A stretch of DNA of 38,220 bases, from positions 1 through 38,220 of the forward strand of contig JAAYFZ010000449.1 of the NCBI GenBank assembly GCA_012727965.1, read 5' to 3'. The stretch's first letter is position 1. Each line of letters opens with the position of its first letter. The notes under the pieces are model-generated. The model made no database searches, was not told the DNA's origin, and saw only the letters and a list, made by a program, of their open reading frames with translations. Positions 19,372 to 28,790 of the stretch are shown here, piece after piece. Source of the stretch: Clostridiaceae bacterium. GTDB taxonomy: Bacteria; Bacillota; Clostridia; Saccharofermentanales; UBA5734. The position numbers and the translations under genes were made by a program.

Positions 19372-21670
19372 TAAACATGAGTTGAGCATTGATGATCTGG
19401 CCGGAGCGCAAGAGGATAATTTATCCGGTCAGGTCGACACCATTATCTTTCGCAACCATGATAATGGCTATTCAGTACTGGGCATCGAAGGTGATTTCCA
19501 GTTTATTGCAGTCGGTACAATGCCGGAACTTGAAGAGGGTGACCATGTTAAGCTTTATGGAACATGGACGAAACATCATGAATATGGCAGGCAGTATCGT
19601 GTTAGTCAGTATGAACCGATCTTGCCGCATACAGAAGCAGGGATTATAGCCTATTTGTCATCCAGTATGATAAAAGGTCTTGGTCCTAAAAGAGCAGCCC
19701 GACTCGTGCGTGAGTTCGGTTTGGATACCCTTGAAATATTGGCAAAAGATCCTTACGCAGCAGCTTCTGTAAAAGGAATATCAACAGCTCTGGCAGATAG
19801 TATCTCTGAACAACTACGCGAAAAAAGACAATACCAGGAACTAGTCATATTACTTGCACCCATCGGTACAGGTCCGGGTAGAATAATGCGGATCTTCAAG
19901 AAGTGGGGCAGCTCGGCGGTAGAAAGAATAAGACATAATCCATATTGCCTGGCTGAGGAGATTGAAGGTACAGGTTTTCTGACAGCAGATAAACTAGCCA
20001 GAGAATTAGGTATAGACCCGCTTGACGATAAGCGGCTCGAGAGCGCATTGCTCTATTGGCTATCCCGCAATTTGTCTTCAGGCCATACCTGGAGTCAAAC
20101 AGGCGAGGCGATTATCGGTGCGTCAAATCTTATTTCAGAAAATAATCATGAGCTGATTTCTGCAGCCATCAAACGTTTGACTGCAGCCAATCGCTTGATT
20201 TGCTGTGATGAGTCCGGGTTTCCGGCAGATCAGGATGACCCGGAAGCAAGACTGATACTTCCACAGATATATAAGTCAGAGAGATCAGTATTCGAGAGAT
20301 TGTTGCTGCTTGCAGGCAGCAGACCTCAGCGCTATCCGGATTGGCAAGATATTCGAGAAGTCGCCGGTTTGATCAGGGGAAAAGGATATCTTGATGCTGA
20401 TGCCATGCCAGCTCTCTCTCAAGAGCAGACTGAACATCTCGCATCAATTATTTCCTCACAGATAAGTGTTTTGACCGGTGGACCTGGAACTGGGAAAACT
20501 ACAATGATCAAGACCCTCTGCCAGTTTGTTAAATCAGAGGGCGGCAGAATAATTTTAGCTGCACCTACCGGACGTGCTGCCCGGAGACTGTCAGAAACTA
20601 CAGGCGAGGACGCCAGTACTCTGCATCGACTGCTGGCACTGCCTGTGAATGGTCAACAGAGATCAGCTGCTGCCGCGGTGCCGGTCAGCCTGCAGGCTGA
20701 TTTTGTTGTAGTTGATGAGGCCTCGATGCTCGATATTTTTGTGTTTGACAGTTTGCTGCAGGCGATTCTTCCTGGCACAAGACTTGTACTGACTGGTGAT
20801 GCCGACCAGCTGCCTTCGATCGGTCCCGGGCAGATCTTAAGAGATATTATCCAATCCAACAAGATTCCGGTCATGCGATTAACACAGATCTACCGTCAGG
20901 CAGAACGCAGTCTGATAGTAAGCAATGCACATAGAATCAGAGAAGGCAAAGGTATCGAAATTGATCAGAGCCTCTCAAGTTCATTTATCTGGATTCATCG
21001 CGATAATACGGCACAAATGGCACAAGCAGCAGAAAATCTCTGTTCGAGGGTGCTGTCAAGAGAATATAAGATTGATCCAATTCGCGATGCGCAGGTCCTG
21101 ACACCAGTTCGCAAGGGCGAATGTGGGACTTATGAGCTTAACAGAAGACTTCAGGCTGTACTAAATCAATCTGCTGATAGCACTCAGTCTTCTGAAAACT
21201 CTTTTCAGGTATTGAACAGACAATTTAGTATAGGCGACAAGGTGATCCAGCTTCGTAATCAATACGAACTTGAATGGGTATCTGTGACAGATGGAGAACG
21301 TGGTCAGGGAATCATGAACGGGGAAACTGGTATAATCACTGCTATTGACAGAGTTAACCGTTGTATCCGTGTACTGTTTGATGACGAGAGACAGGTTATA
21401 TACACAGAGGATACTATCGATGATCTAGATCTTGCCTATGCTGTTACAGTTCATAAGAGTCAAGGTAGTGAATACCCGGCGGTTGTACTTGTTCTGCCAC
21501 CAACTGCCCCTTCACTCTTAAATAGGCAACTTTTGTACACCGCAGCCACCAGAGCAAGACAGCACTTATTTATTATCAGCAATCGTTTTGTGCTGGACAG
21601 GGCTATTGCCAATAATTCATCAGCTGACAGAAGAACTATGCTTGGTTCATGGCTTAGCAGAAGTCAATGA
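19358..21670 (+). CDS. recD2: RecD2-type DNA helicase
   Basis: A 770-residue superfamily 1B 5'-to-3' helicase of the RecD2/YrrC family, acting in DNA repair without RecBC. The N-terminal region ([21 protein letters not shown]) is the RecD2-specific OB-like domain; helix-hairpin-helix-like [17 protein letters not shown] follows. Walker [10 protein letters not shown] is at 374-382, Walker [10 protein letters not shown] is near 454, and the C-terminal motif [11 protein letters not shown] is the UvrD_C_2 region. The start ATG at 19358 overlaps metK; the reading frame stays open further upstream, but that would lie inside metK. A ribosome site is weak, and a TTG at 19382 is an alternative. Confidence 0.9.
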   Translation: MQGFDKHELSIDDLAGAQEDNLSGQVDTIIFRNHDNGYSVLGIEGDFQFIAVGTMPELEEGDHVKLYGTWTKHHEYGRQYRVSQYEPILPHTEAGIIAYLSSSMIKGLGPKRAARLVREFGLDTLEILAKDPYAAASVKGISTALADSISEQLREKRQYQELVILLAPIGTGPGRIMRIFKKWGSSAVERIRHNPYCLAEEIEGTGFLTADKLARELGIDPLDDKRLESALLYWLSRNLSSGHTWSQTGEAIIGASNLISENNHELISAAIKRLTAANRLICCDESGFPADQDDPEARLILPQIYKSERSVFERLLLLAGSRPQRYPDWQDIREVAGLIRGKGYLDADAMPALSQEQTEHLASIISSQISVLTGGPGTGKTTMIKTLCQFVKSEGGRIILAAPTGRAARRLSETTGEDASTLHRLLALPVNGQQRSAAAAVPVSLQADFVVVDEASMLDIFVFDSLLQAILPGTRLVLTGDADQLPSIGPGQILRDIIQSNKIPVMRLTQIYRQAERSLIVSNAHRIREGKGIEIDQSLSSSFIWIHRDNTAQMAQAAENLCSRVLSREYKIDPIRDAQVLTPVRKGECGTYELNRRLQAVLNQSADSTQSSENSFQVLNRQFSIGDKVIQLRNQYELEWVSVTDGERGQGIMNGETGIITAIDRVNRCIRVLFDDERQVIYTEDTIDDLDLAYAVTVHKSQGSEYPAVVLVLPPTAPSLLNRQLLYTAATRARQHLFIISNRFVLDRAIANNSSADRRTMLGSWLSRSQ

Positions 21671-22371
21671 AGATCTTGTCGGAAATATTGTCACCTAATA
21701 TCTGTGTGATCTGCCAGAGACCGTGTGTTGAGATTCCGGACCACCCCTGTTTATGTCGCCGTTGTCTGCAGACACTGCCCTGGCGTGCCGATAGATCCCG
21801 AATCGAAATAGGTGATATTACTGCGAATAGGCCAGACTTTTACCGTAATAATAAGAAGGCTGATATTTTTGCCGCCTGTGACTATGAGGGCAGACTGCGG
21901 CGCTGCCTGATAGATCTGAAATTTTACGGCCGTACAGGCATGGCAAGACCGCTTGCCGCCATACTGGCCAGAGCAATTCGCTGTCTGCGCATAGATCCAG
22001 ATGCGATTGCTGCCGTTCCCTTGCATTCGACGAGGTTAAAAGAGAGAGGATACAATCAGGCAGGTCTATTGGCTGCATATTGTGCCGATCTGATTACAAG
22101 GCCTGATATTTCAGAGCTTATGCTTAGAGTCAAAAACACAGAGCGACAGAGTGAACAAGCTGACCGCTTCGCCAGAATGGATAACCTGCAAGGCGCTTTT
22201 AGCCTGGACCTTACTAAAACCAGACAACTGGAAAATTTGCTGCTGCACCGCCATATACTGCTTATTGATGATGTGCTTACGACTGGAGCTACGATGATGG
22301 AGGCAGCCAGGCCATTGCTTGAACAGGGGGCTGTTGTCAGTTGTATAGCTGTAGCTTCAGATCATCCATAG
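21667..22371 (+). CDS. comFC: ComF family protein (ComFC-like phosphoribosyltransferase fold)
   Basis: A 234-residue protein with an N-terminal zinc finger (ICVICQRPC and CLCRRC) and a phosphoribosyltransferase-type domain ending with the PRPP loop ILLIDDVLTTGAT. ComFC/GntX proteins are needed for DNA uptake during natural transformation in several bacteria; the biochemical reaction is not settled. It overlaps the recD2 stop by four bases (ATGA), so the two are co-translated, an arrangement common in Clostridia near metK. No comFA helicase gene is in the window. Confidence 0.85.
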   Translation: MKILSEILSPNICVICQRPCVEIPDHPCLCRRCLQTLPWRADRSRIEIGDITANRPDFYRNNKKADIFAACDYEGRLRRCLIDLKFYGRTGMARPLAAILARAIRCLRIDPDAIAAVPLHSTRLKERGYNQAGLLAAYCADLITRPDISELMLRVKNTERQSEQADRFARMDNLQGAFSLDLTKTRQLENLLLHRHILLIDDVLTTGATMMEAARPLLEQGAVVSCIAVASDHP

Positions 22372-22409
22372 TGTATTGTGTAACAGAGAGCATTGACATT
22401 TCAGCGCAG

Positions 22410-22438
22410 TTCACAAAGCTATGAAAACAGGGTATACT
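22410..22438 (+). promoter_or_regulatory. Promoter of the 6S RNA
   Basis: TTCACA at 22410-22415 and TATACT at 22433-22438 have a 17-base spacer. The predicted start at about 22445 coincides with the first base of the 6S closing stem. Confidence 0.6.
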
Positions 22439-22444
22439 AATACT

Positions 22445-22629
22445 GCCTGGAGTGTTTGTGACCCTCAGTTTTGAACCTTCATGACATAAACGGGAGCTCG
22501 AGTTATCGTGGATAGAGATCATATCCCCGGATGAAAGTCCGACAGGGAAAGATCCAAGGCCTCAGCAGGGCACCCACCTGGTAAATTGCCGGGTGTCAAA
22601 ATGAGGGAACGGCATTTCGGGTTTTTTTT
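22445..22629 (+). ncRNA. ssrS: 6S RNA
   Basis: A ~185-base RNA whose two ends pair in a long interrupted stem: GCCTGGAG (22445-22452) with the TTTCGGGT near 22615-22622, CCCTCA with TGAGGG, and TTTTGA with TCAAAA. The 3' side has the CACCCACCTGG...GGGTGTC hairpin typical of Firmicute 6S RNAs. Eight T bases follow the closing stem, so the end also works as terminator. 6S RNA mimics an open promoter and sequesters housekeeping RNA polymerase in stationary phase. The identification is by structure and size, not by a covariance search. It fills most of the gap between comFC and cysE. Confidence 0.75.
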
Positions 22630-22681
22630 CTGCCCGCAAATCGAACATGGTGACGGGTATTACGGACTTATAGAGAATATT

Positions 22682-22690
22682 TGATATAAT
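22682..22690 (+). promoter_or_regulatory. Extended -10 promoter for cysE
   Basis: TGATATAAT at 22682-22690 is a perfect TATAAT with an extended TGn. The -35 region 17 bases upstream is poor. Transcription would start near 22697, about 55 bases before cysE. Confidence 0.45.
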
Positions 22691-22752
22691 AAAAAGTTGT
22701 AAATTTAATAAACCGTATAACGGATAGATAATAATGTTTGAGAGGTTATTTC

Positions 22753-23457
22753 ATGGGTCTGCTAGCTGATGCCAGATCGATCGCAGATAGAGATCCTGCA
22801 GCTAAAAGTGCGCTGCAGGTCGTTTTGCTTTACCCTGGCTTCCACATTTTGATTTTTCATCGCATGGCACATTGGTTTTATAGACTTCGCCGCTTTATGA
22901 TAGCCCGCTGGATTTCACAAACCGGCAGATTCTGGACTGGAATCGAGATACATCCCGGTGCAAAAATTGGCACGGGACTTTTTATTGACCATGGCAGCGG
23001 TATCGTTATCGGAGAAACGGCTGTCATCGGCAATGAATGTACGATCTATCATGGGGTAACTCTGGGCGGAACCGGTAAGGAAAAAGGCCGCAAACGCCAT
23101 CCTTCTTTGGGTGACTGTGTTTTGATCGGCGCTGGAGCAAAAGTGCTAGGTCCAATCAATGTTGGCAGCAATGTCATGGTTGGAGCTAATTCAGTTGTAC
23201 TGCATGATGTTCCTGAAGGTGCAACGGTTGTTGGTGTTCCAGGACATGTGGTCAAACAGCAAGGTAAAAAAGTAGTACAACATAGCACTGAACTCGATCA
23301 CGGCAATGCGCCCGATCCTTTGGAGCAGGAAATCTGTCGTCTGATGCGCAGAGTGTCACTTCTCGAAAAATCAATGTCAATGCAGAAGGGCCCCGATTGT
23401 ACTGTTTTGCCGGATCAGGTTGTCAAACAGAACCAAAAGAACAATAATAATGATTGA
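22753..23457 (+). CDS. cysE: Serine O-acetyltransferase
   Basis: A 234-residue enzyme that transfers acetyl from acetyl-CoA to serine, the first step of cysteine synthesis. The C-terminal half is a left-handed beta-helix of hexapeptide repeats (for example IHPGAKIGTGLFIDHGSGIVIGE), with the catalytic histidines of DHG and YHGVTLGG in place. The N-terminal helical part is short, as in B. subtilis CysE. The ATG at 22753 follows GAGAGG with 7 bases spacing; an in-frame TTG 15 bases earlier is less likely. cysS follows, as in the B. subtilis gltX-cysE-cysS cluster. Confidence 0.93.
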   Translation: MGLLADARSIADRDPAAKSALQVVLLYPGFHILIFHRMAHWFYRLRRFMIARWISQTGRFWTGIEIHPGAKIGTGLFIDHGSGIVIGETAVIGNECTIYHGVTLGGTGKEKGRKRHPSLGDCVLIGAGAKVLGPINVGSNVMVGANSVVLHDVPEGATVVGVPGHVVKQQGKKVVQHSTELDHGNAPDPLEQEICRLMRRVSLLEKSMSMQKGPDCTVLPDQVVKQNQKNNNND

Positions 23458-23541
23458 TAAAAACTGTTAGCGAATGACATATTCAGTTGCAAATCTGTTT
23501 ATGAACATGCTGCAGAGTATTATATTTCAGGAGGTCTCTAC

Positions 23542-24960
23542 GTGAAGGTATACAATACGCAAACAAGACAGAAAGAAGAGCTGATTCCACTTGAAGACAA
23601 CCATTTCAAGGTATATGTCTGCGGGCCGACAGTCTACAATTATTTCCATCTCGGCAATGCCCGGCCATTCATTACCTATGATACCTTCCGCCGCTATTTA
23701 GAGTATAGGGGCAATAAAGTTTCATATGTCCAGAATTTCACTGATATAGATGACAAAATGATCAAGCGCGCTGCCGAAGAGGGAATTACGGTCAGAGAAC
23801 TTGCGGATCGTTTCATCGCTGAATATTTTAAGGACGCCGACGGGCTTGGCATCAAGCGTGCGACCGTTCATCCGCGTGCTACCGATTGTATTGATGAAAT
23901 GCTGGATATGATAAGCACATTAATGACAAAAGGCTTCGCCTATGTAGCCGAAGATGGTGTCTATTTTGATATGAGCCGGTTTGCAGACTATGGCAAGCTG
24001 TCACACTATAATCTGGATGAGCTTGAAGCCGGGGCCAGTGATAGAGTGCAGGCAGACAGCGGCAAGCGCAACCAGATGGACTTCGCTCTCTGGAAATTCC
24101 GCAAGCCTGATGAGCCGTTCTGGCCAAGCCCATGGGGCGACGGCCGCCCAGGCTGGCATATAGAATGCTCAGCAATGGTTCGAAAATATCTTGGAGAAAC
24201 CATTGATGTGCATGGCGGTGGGCAGGATTTGATTTTCCCCCATCATGAAAATGAAATAGCTCAGAGCGAGGCTGCAAACGATAAGCCTTTTGTCCGCTAT
24301 TGGCTGCACAATGGCTTCATTAACATCGACTATGAGAAAATGTCTAAATCATCAGGTAATTTTTTCACAGTTAGAGACTTGGTGGAAAATTTCGATTATG
24401 TTGTCCTGAGATTCTTCATGTTGAGTGGTCATTACCGTATGCCGATCAATTTTTCGACAGAACTGTTAACCGCCGCTGCTAATGGCTGGGAACGCATTAC
24501 AACATGTATTGAAAATCTCGATTTCGTGGCAGCGAGCGCTCCATCCAAGGCAGACAACGAACAAGCTCAGGAAGCACAACAGAATCTAAGAGCAGCGACT
24601 GAACAGTTTCAGGATGAGTTTGTCAGTGCCATGGATGATGACCTAAATACAGCCGATGCGCTGGCTGCAGTCTTTGAAATGGTAAGAGCTGCCAATAGTG
24701 CTGCTGCTATCGATGGAGTCAGTGCTGCTTCGCTCAGGCAAGCTGCCCACAAGCTGCGTGAATGGCTTGATGTATTGGGACTCGACCCGAATCGAGGTAA
24801 ACAAGCAATTCCTGCAGAGATTATGGAATTGGTTGAAGAGAGAACACAGGCTAAGATGGCGCGCAACTTCGCAAGAGCTGACCAGATCAGGCAGGATGTC
24901 CTGGAAAAAGGTTATCAAATTGCTGATACACCTCAAGGCCCGAAGGTCTCCCTACTATGA
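23542..24960 (+). CDS. cysS: Cysteinyl-tRNA synthetase
   Basis: A 472-residue class I aminoacyl-tRNA synthetase that charges tRNA-Cys. It has the zinc/active-site VCGPTVYN, the HIGH-type FHLGNARP, WHIECSAM and HGGGQDLIFPHHENEIAQSEA (zinc ligands), and the KMSKS loop EKMSKSSGN. The helical C-terminal domain is complete. It starts with GTG at 23542, preceded by AGGAGG. Its stop overlaps the mrnC start (ATGA). No T-box leader is visible in the 84 bases upstream. Confidence 0.96.
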   Translation: MKVYNTQTRQKEELIPLEDNHFKVYVCGPTVYNYFHLGNARPFITYDTFRRYLEYRGNKVSYVQNFTDIDDKMIKRAAEEGITVRELADRFIAEYFKDADGLGIKRATVHPRATDCIDEMLDMISTLMTKGFAYVAEDGVYFDMSRFADYGKLSHYNLDELEAGASDRVQADSGKRNQMDFALWKFRKPDEPFWPSPWGDGRPGWHIECSAMVRKYLGETIDVHGGGQDLIFPHHENEIAQSEAANDKPFVRYWLHNGFINIDYEKMSKSSGNFFTVRDLVENFDYVVLRFFMLSGHYRMPINFSTELLTAAANGWERITTCIENLDFVAASAPSKADNEQAQEAQQNLRAATEQFQDEFVSAMDDDLNTADALAAVFEMVRAANSAAAIDGVSAASLRQAAHKLREWLDVLGLDPNRGKQAIPAEIMELVEERTQAKMARNFARADQIRQDVLEKGYQIADTPQGPKVSLL

Positions 24961-25400
24961 CTGGCAGCGAAAAAGAACTCAAGGAATTACCGGTATCTGT
25001 AATGGCCTATATTGGAGACGCAGTCTATGAACTTGCTGTCCGCAAAGCACTAGCTGCGCGTTTCCGCGGCAAATCCGGAGAACTTCACCGTCGTTGTGTC
25101 AGACTGGTAAAAGCCGCCGCTCAGGCCGATGCTGCCCGTCGACTGCTAACAGATCTTACTGAGGAAGAGGATTCTGTATTTCGCCGAGGCAGAAACAGTG
25201 CACCTGGCAGTCAGCCCAAACATGCGGCTCCTGTCGATTATAGAGTTGCCACCGGCCTGGAGGCATTGATTGGCTGGCTGCATTTATGCGGTAGAAATGA
25301 CCGTATAGATGAGCTTATGCTGAGAATATTGGAGGATTATGAATATGGAGAAGACCGCCGGCAGTCCGGACAGATTAGAGGGACGCAATCCAGTACTTGA
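24957..25400 (+). CDS. mrnC: Mini-ribonuclease III
   Basis: A 147-residue RNase III catalytic domain without a double-stranded RNA-binding domain, which matures 23S rRNA ends in B. subtilis. The signature AYIGDAVYELAVR (with the metal-binding Asp) and GLEALIGWLHL are present. The family is usually about 130-145 residues. It overlaps cysS at its start and overlaps rlmB by 56 bases at its end, so the tail (EDRRQSGQIRGTQSST) is dual-coding. Its position between cysS and rlmB is the conserved Firmicute order. Confidence 0.92.
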   Translation: MTGSEKELKELPVSVMAYIGDAVYELAVRKALAARFRGKSGELHRRCVRLVKAAAQADAARRLLTDLTEEEDSVFRRGRNSAPGSQPKHAAPVDYRVATGLEALIGWLHLCGRNDRIDELMLRILEDYEYGEDRRQSGQIRGTQSST

Positions 25401-26103
25401 AGCTCTGAGAGCTGGCAGGACTATCAATAAGCTCTGGGTCCAGAAGCGAGAGGGCAAGCCTGATCCAACTATGGCTAGAATTATAAATACAGCCAGAGAA
25501 GCGGGCATAATTATAATTGAACTGGAAAAGACAGCTTTGGATCAAATGGCTGAATCTCATGGGCATCAGGGCGTTATTGCTCAAGTAGCTGCACATGAGT
25601 ATGTCGATATCGATCAGCATATAGACAAGCTGCAACAAGAGGGCAAGCAGCCTTTTGTCATTATTTTGGATTCTTTGCAGGAGAGCTACAATCTTGGATC
25701 TGTACTCAGGATAGCAGACGCTGCTGGTGTCGATGCTGTAATTATTCCGGAGAGAAGATCAATAGCTCTCGATGCCGCAGTGGCAAAAGCATCTGCCGGT
25801 GCGATCGAATATGTTCCGGTGGCGAGAGTCGGCAATCTGACAAATACCGTTATGAAGCTAAAAGATAAGGGTTTCTGGATCGCTGGTGCAGATGCTGGAG
25901 CAGATCAGTTCTATTATCAAGCTGACTGGAAAGGTCCGATGGCTATAGTAATAGGCAGCGAAGGACAAGGTATTAGCCAGGGATTGCTCAAACATTGTGA
26001 TTTTTTGGTTTCTATTCCGATGGCCGGCAATGTCAATTCGCTGAATGCGGCTGTGGCAACTGGTATAATAGTGTTTGAGGCAATTAGACAGAGAAATAAG
26101 TAG
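25345..26103 (+). CDS. rlmB: 23S rRNA 2'-O-methyltransferase, TrmH/SpoU family
   Basis: A 252-residue SPOUT methyltransferase of the TrmH/RlmB group (YacO), which methylates a ribose in 23S rRNA (G2251 in E. coli). The N-terminal substrate-binding domain (LEGRNPVLEALRAGRTINKLW) is followed by the knotted domain with LDSLQESYNLGSVLRIADAAG, IGSEGQGIS and the final NSLNAAVATGI motif. The ATG at 25345 is chosen because GGAGG at 25331-25335 gives 9-base spacing; an ATG at 25339 is also in frame. It overlaps mrnC. The exact target base is inferred from relatives. Confidence 0.9.
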   Translation: MEKTAGSPDRLEGRNPVLEALRAGRTINKLWVQKREGKPDPTMARIINTAREAGIIIIELEKTALDQMAESHGHQGVIAQVAAHEYVDIDQHIDKLQQEGKQPFVIILDSLQESYNLGSVLRIADAAGVDAVIIPERRSIALDAAVAKASAGAIEYVPVARVGNLTNTVMKLKDKGFWIAGADAGADQFYYQADWKGPMAIVIGSEGQGISQGLLKHCDFLVSIPMAGNVNSLNAAVATGIIVFEAIRQRNK

Positions 26104-26126
26104 ATGATTTAGCTGGAGGTTAGTCA

Positions 26127-26756
26127 GTGCCGGATCAGCAGAACAATATCTATCAACAACGTGATCTAGAGCTCATAGCCAGGATCCATGAAGGCGATAA
26201 CGAGGCAATGGAAACCATCCTTGATTGTTACAAAGGACTGGTCAGAGCCAAGGCAGCGGCAATGTTTATGGCAGGCGCAGACAGTGAAGACGTCATCCAG
26301 GAGGGCATGATAGGCCTGTTCAAGGCGATCAGGAGCTATGAACCCGAAAAAGGACTCATGTTTTCGTCTTTTGCCGGTTATTGTGTCATGGCCCAGATTA
26401 CAGATGCAGTCCGCAAGGCTTCGAGACAGAAGCACCGACCTCTCAACGAATCGCTATCGTTGCAAGCCACAGTAGTTCAGAACGATGAGAACGAGCTTAA
26501 GTGGCAGGATCTACTGGCAACACAGGATCAGCAGGACCCGGAGCAACAGCTGATCAAGCTTGAGAAACAGCAGGCGCTGCAGGAATTTATACAAAGGGAG
26601 CTCAGCTCTTTTGAAAGACAGATCGTATTACTTTATCTACAGTCGCTGAGTTATCAGCAAATTGCCGGTTTTTTGGATTGTTCTGTAAAAAGTGTCGACA
26701 ATGCACTTGGCAGAGTTCGACGTAAGATGCGAGAGTATAGAAGAAGTCAAATCTAA
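26127..26756 (+). CDS. sigH: RNA polymerase sigma-H type factor
   Basis: A 209-residue sigma-70 family factor of the SigH/Spo0H type. Region 2 is clear (YKGLVRAKAAAMFMAGADSEDVIQEGMIGLFKAIRSYEP, with core-binding and -10-recognition helices), and region 4 is a helix-turn-helix (LSYQQIAGFLDCSVKSVDNALGRVRRKM). In Bacilli sigma-H controls entry to sporulation and competence; the role here is unknown. It starts with GTG preceded by GGAGG. Its place after rlmB matches the B. subtilis cysE-cysS-mrnC-yacO-yacP-sigH cluster, with yacP missing. Confidence 0.9.
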   Translation: MPDQQNNIYQQRDLELIARIHEGDNEAMETILDCYKGLVRAKAAAMFMAGADSEDVIQEGMIGLFKAIRSYEPEKGLMFSSFAGYCVMAQITDAVRKASRQKHRPLNESLSLQATVVQNDENELKWQDLLATQDQQDPEQQLIKLEKQQALQEFIQRELSSFERQIVLLYLQSLSYQQIAGFLDCSVKSVDNALGRVRRKMREYRRSQI

Positions 26757-26775
26757 GAGAGGAGGGATGACAGCA

Positions 26776-28107
26776 ATGAATAGAGAAATAGGCGTCATAC
26801 TGAAAAAAGCAGCCATTATTATCATTGCTTTGTCAATGATCCTTTCGCTTGGAGGCTGTGTCAGGATAAGTACTGCCTGGCACGATCTGACTAGAAGCTT
26901 CGGCATAGATGAGCCTGAGAATATAGCTACAGCCCGCAGATTGAATGAGGTGGAGATGATCAAGCTCCTGACCGGCGCTGTCCGTGGGGATCAAGAGTTG
27001 ACGACCTTTTATAATTCTGTCAGCCTTAGGCAGCTAAATGGTCTGACTCAGGATGAATTTCATCAGTATATTAGACTTCTTCGCCGTGGTATCAGTGGAG
27101 ATATCCATTCTTTTACCGTAATGGATGACAACGAATTGATAGAAAACAAGGCAGTAATGACAGCTGCGCTTCCTGATCAAAAAGAGCTGATAGACTCGAG
27201 CATAGCTTATTGGATCATTTATAGACAATCAGGCAGAAGCGATGAACGCTTCGCTGTCTACATGCAGCTTGATGAGGACGGCCAGGTTTATCTTTCTGCA
27301 GCATGGATCAGACAGATACTGCAGTTATCTGGTTATGCCAATCTCTATTTCGATGCGCTTGATAAGTCTGACAGTGAAGCTCTGGCTTTTTTGATCAGTC
27401 AGGACGAAACGGACAAACGCGTTATCGAAGCCAAGTCGGATTTTCTAGTAAAATTCTACCAGAACAATATATCATCGAGAACCAGCGAATACAGTCTGAA
27501 TATGGCTAGAATTGATAGTATATCGTATGAACAGTTCGGTATAATCAATCCTGATCAGACACAATCGGTCAGCCGGACTGTCGCCTTCCGTATCGGCAAT
27601 TCTGGTGTTCTAAGAGTTGATGATAATGTGATGCATGTTTTAGCTCGCGAAGATATGAAGATATTGCTCAATGGTGAGCCTCTGTTTACAATTGCTGCCC
27701 GCAGCAATGATACTTTTGAACGCGTCTGGTCTTATCGTTTGGAACAGGCCACTGGATTGCCTTTTGTACATGATGATAGTAATTGCAAGCCATATGTCGA
27801 TGGAGTTGATCTGATCAATCTATCTTACAATGGAATTAGTATCAGTGCCCAAGGGGATTGTCAGGACCATGATTCATGGAATGGTATCATTCGTTCTTTG
27901 TCTATCATTAACGGCATGTACCACACTGGCGGCGGTCTTAGACCAGGTCAGCCTGTAGAAGAATTGCTGATTAAATATCCTTTTGCAGAACAGAGCGGAT
28001 ACCAGCTTAAAACACTGGTAGAAGGCGGTATTGTTACTATGACAGTGACCATTGAAGACGATATCATCAAAAAAATCGATTATAATTTTCTACAGACGGA
28101 GCAGTAA
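26776..28107 (+). CDS. Predicted lipoprotein of unknown function
   Basis: A 443-residue protein I do not recognise. The N-terminus has a charged stretch, a hydrophobic run (AAIIIIALSMILSLGG) and a lipobox ending at C28, so it is predicted to be a surface lipoprotein. The body is mixed alpha/beta with no cysteines except a few near the end, and no catalytic motif I can name. The ATG at 26776 follows GGAGGG with 9-base spacing; upstream in-frame codons would lie inside sigH. It follows sigH by 19 bases and precedes the YaiI-like gene by 5 bases, so it may be part of the same operon. Confidence 0.8.
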   Translation: MNREIGVILKKAAIIIIALSMILSLGGCVRISTAWHDLTRSFGIDEPENIATARRLNEVEMIKLLTGAVRGDQELTTFYNSVSLRQLNGLTQDEFHQYIRLLRRGISGDIHSFTVMDDNELIENKAVMTAALPDQKELIDSSIAYWIIYRQSGRSDERFAVYMQLDEDGQVYLSAAWIRQILQLSGYANLYFDALDKSDSEALAFLISQDETDKRVIEAKSDFLVKFYQNNISSRTSEYSLNMARIDSISYEQFGIINPDQTQSVSRTVAFRIGNSGVLRVDDNVMHVLAREDMKILLNGEPLFTIAARSNDTFERVWSYRLEQATGLPFVHDDSNCKPYVDGVDLINLSYNGISISAQGDCQDHDSWNGIIRSLSIINGMYHTGGGLRPGQPVEELLIKYPFAEQSGYQLKTLVEGGIVTMTVTIEDDIIKKIDYNFLQTEQ

Positions 28108-28112
28108 TATAG

Positions 28113-28607
28113 ATGGAGCATCATGGCAGCTGGACAGCAAATGAATCAGATTTACAAACAGGCAGAAGAATTCTTGTCGATGCTGATGCCTGCCCGCAGG
28201 CTGTCCGCAGGATCGTGGAAAAAGCATGTATCCGTGAAGGCATAGATCTTGTATTTTTTACTGACACCAATCATGAGATCTCCGCTGAATACGGCAGTGT
28301 GATCATTGTCGATCAGGGTCATGATTCGGTTGATCTGGCTATTGTAAACAGACTTAAGGTCCAGGACATTGTAGTAACTCAGGACTATGGACTTGCCTCG
28401 CTTGCTTTGGCAAAAAAAGCCAGGGCTATCCATCCTAGCGGAAAAATATTTGATGAGAGTAATATTGATTTTTTGTTGATGGACAGGCATCTGTCGGCTC
28501 GTTCACGCAAGGCCGGTGAGAGGTTTTCCAGACAGCGCCGGCGCGATGGTCGTGACGATAACAGCTTCGCTGATAATCTAAGAAAATTATTGGCTGAAAA
28601 TACTTGA
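28113..28607 (+). CDS. YaiI/YqxD family protein
   Basis: A 164-residue protein of the UPF0178 (YaiI/YqxD, DUF188) family; ILVDADACPQAVRRIVEKA is the family signature, and VVTQDYGLASLALAKKARAIHPSG follows in its usual place. The fold is PIN-like with conserved aspartates, suggesting nucleic-acid phosphodiester chemistry, but no function is established. The N-terminal ~17 residues are extra relative to typical members, which start near ILVDADAC. The promoter of the following tRNA overlaps its stop codon. Confidence 0.88.
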   Translation: MEHHGSWTANESDLQTGRRILVDADACPQAVRRIVEKACIREGIDLVFFTDTNHEISAEYGSVIIVDQGHDSVDLAIVNRLKVQDIVVTQDYGLASLALAKKARAIHPSGKIFDESNIDFLLMDRHLSARSRKAGERFSRQRRRDGRDDNSFADNLRKLLAENT

Positions 28608-28632
28608 CAAAAAGCATCGGGCAGATTAGAAT
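28604..28632 (+). promoter_or_regulatory. Promoter of tRNA-Arg
   Basis: A perfect TTGACA at 28604-28609 overlaps the stop codon of the previous gene. TAGAAT lies at 28627-28632 after a 17-base spacer. Transcription would start near 28639, ten bases before the tRNA. Confidence 0.75.
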
Positions 28633-28648
28633 AACCTACGCTGCACAT

Positions 28649-28725
<77 letters not shown>

Positions 28726-28737
28726 TAAGCAGTAAAC

Positions 28738-28768
28738 CCTGGAACTATTAAGTTCCAGGTGTTTTTTT
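28738..28768 (+). terminator. Terminator after tRNA-Arg
   Basis: CCTGGAACT (28738-28746) and AGTTCCAGG (28751-28759) form a nine-pair stem with loop ATTA, followed by TG and seven T bases. Confidence 0.92.
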
Positions 28769-28790
28769 GTCGTTTTTGCAAGTTGCGGCA

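Noticed and set aside
22393-22398. TTGACA as the -35 of the 6S promoter
   Set aside because: It is 34 bases from the -10 at 22433, far too long a spacer; TTCACA at 22410 gives 17.
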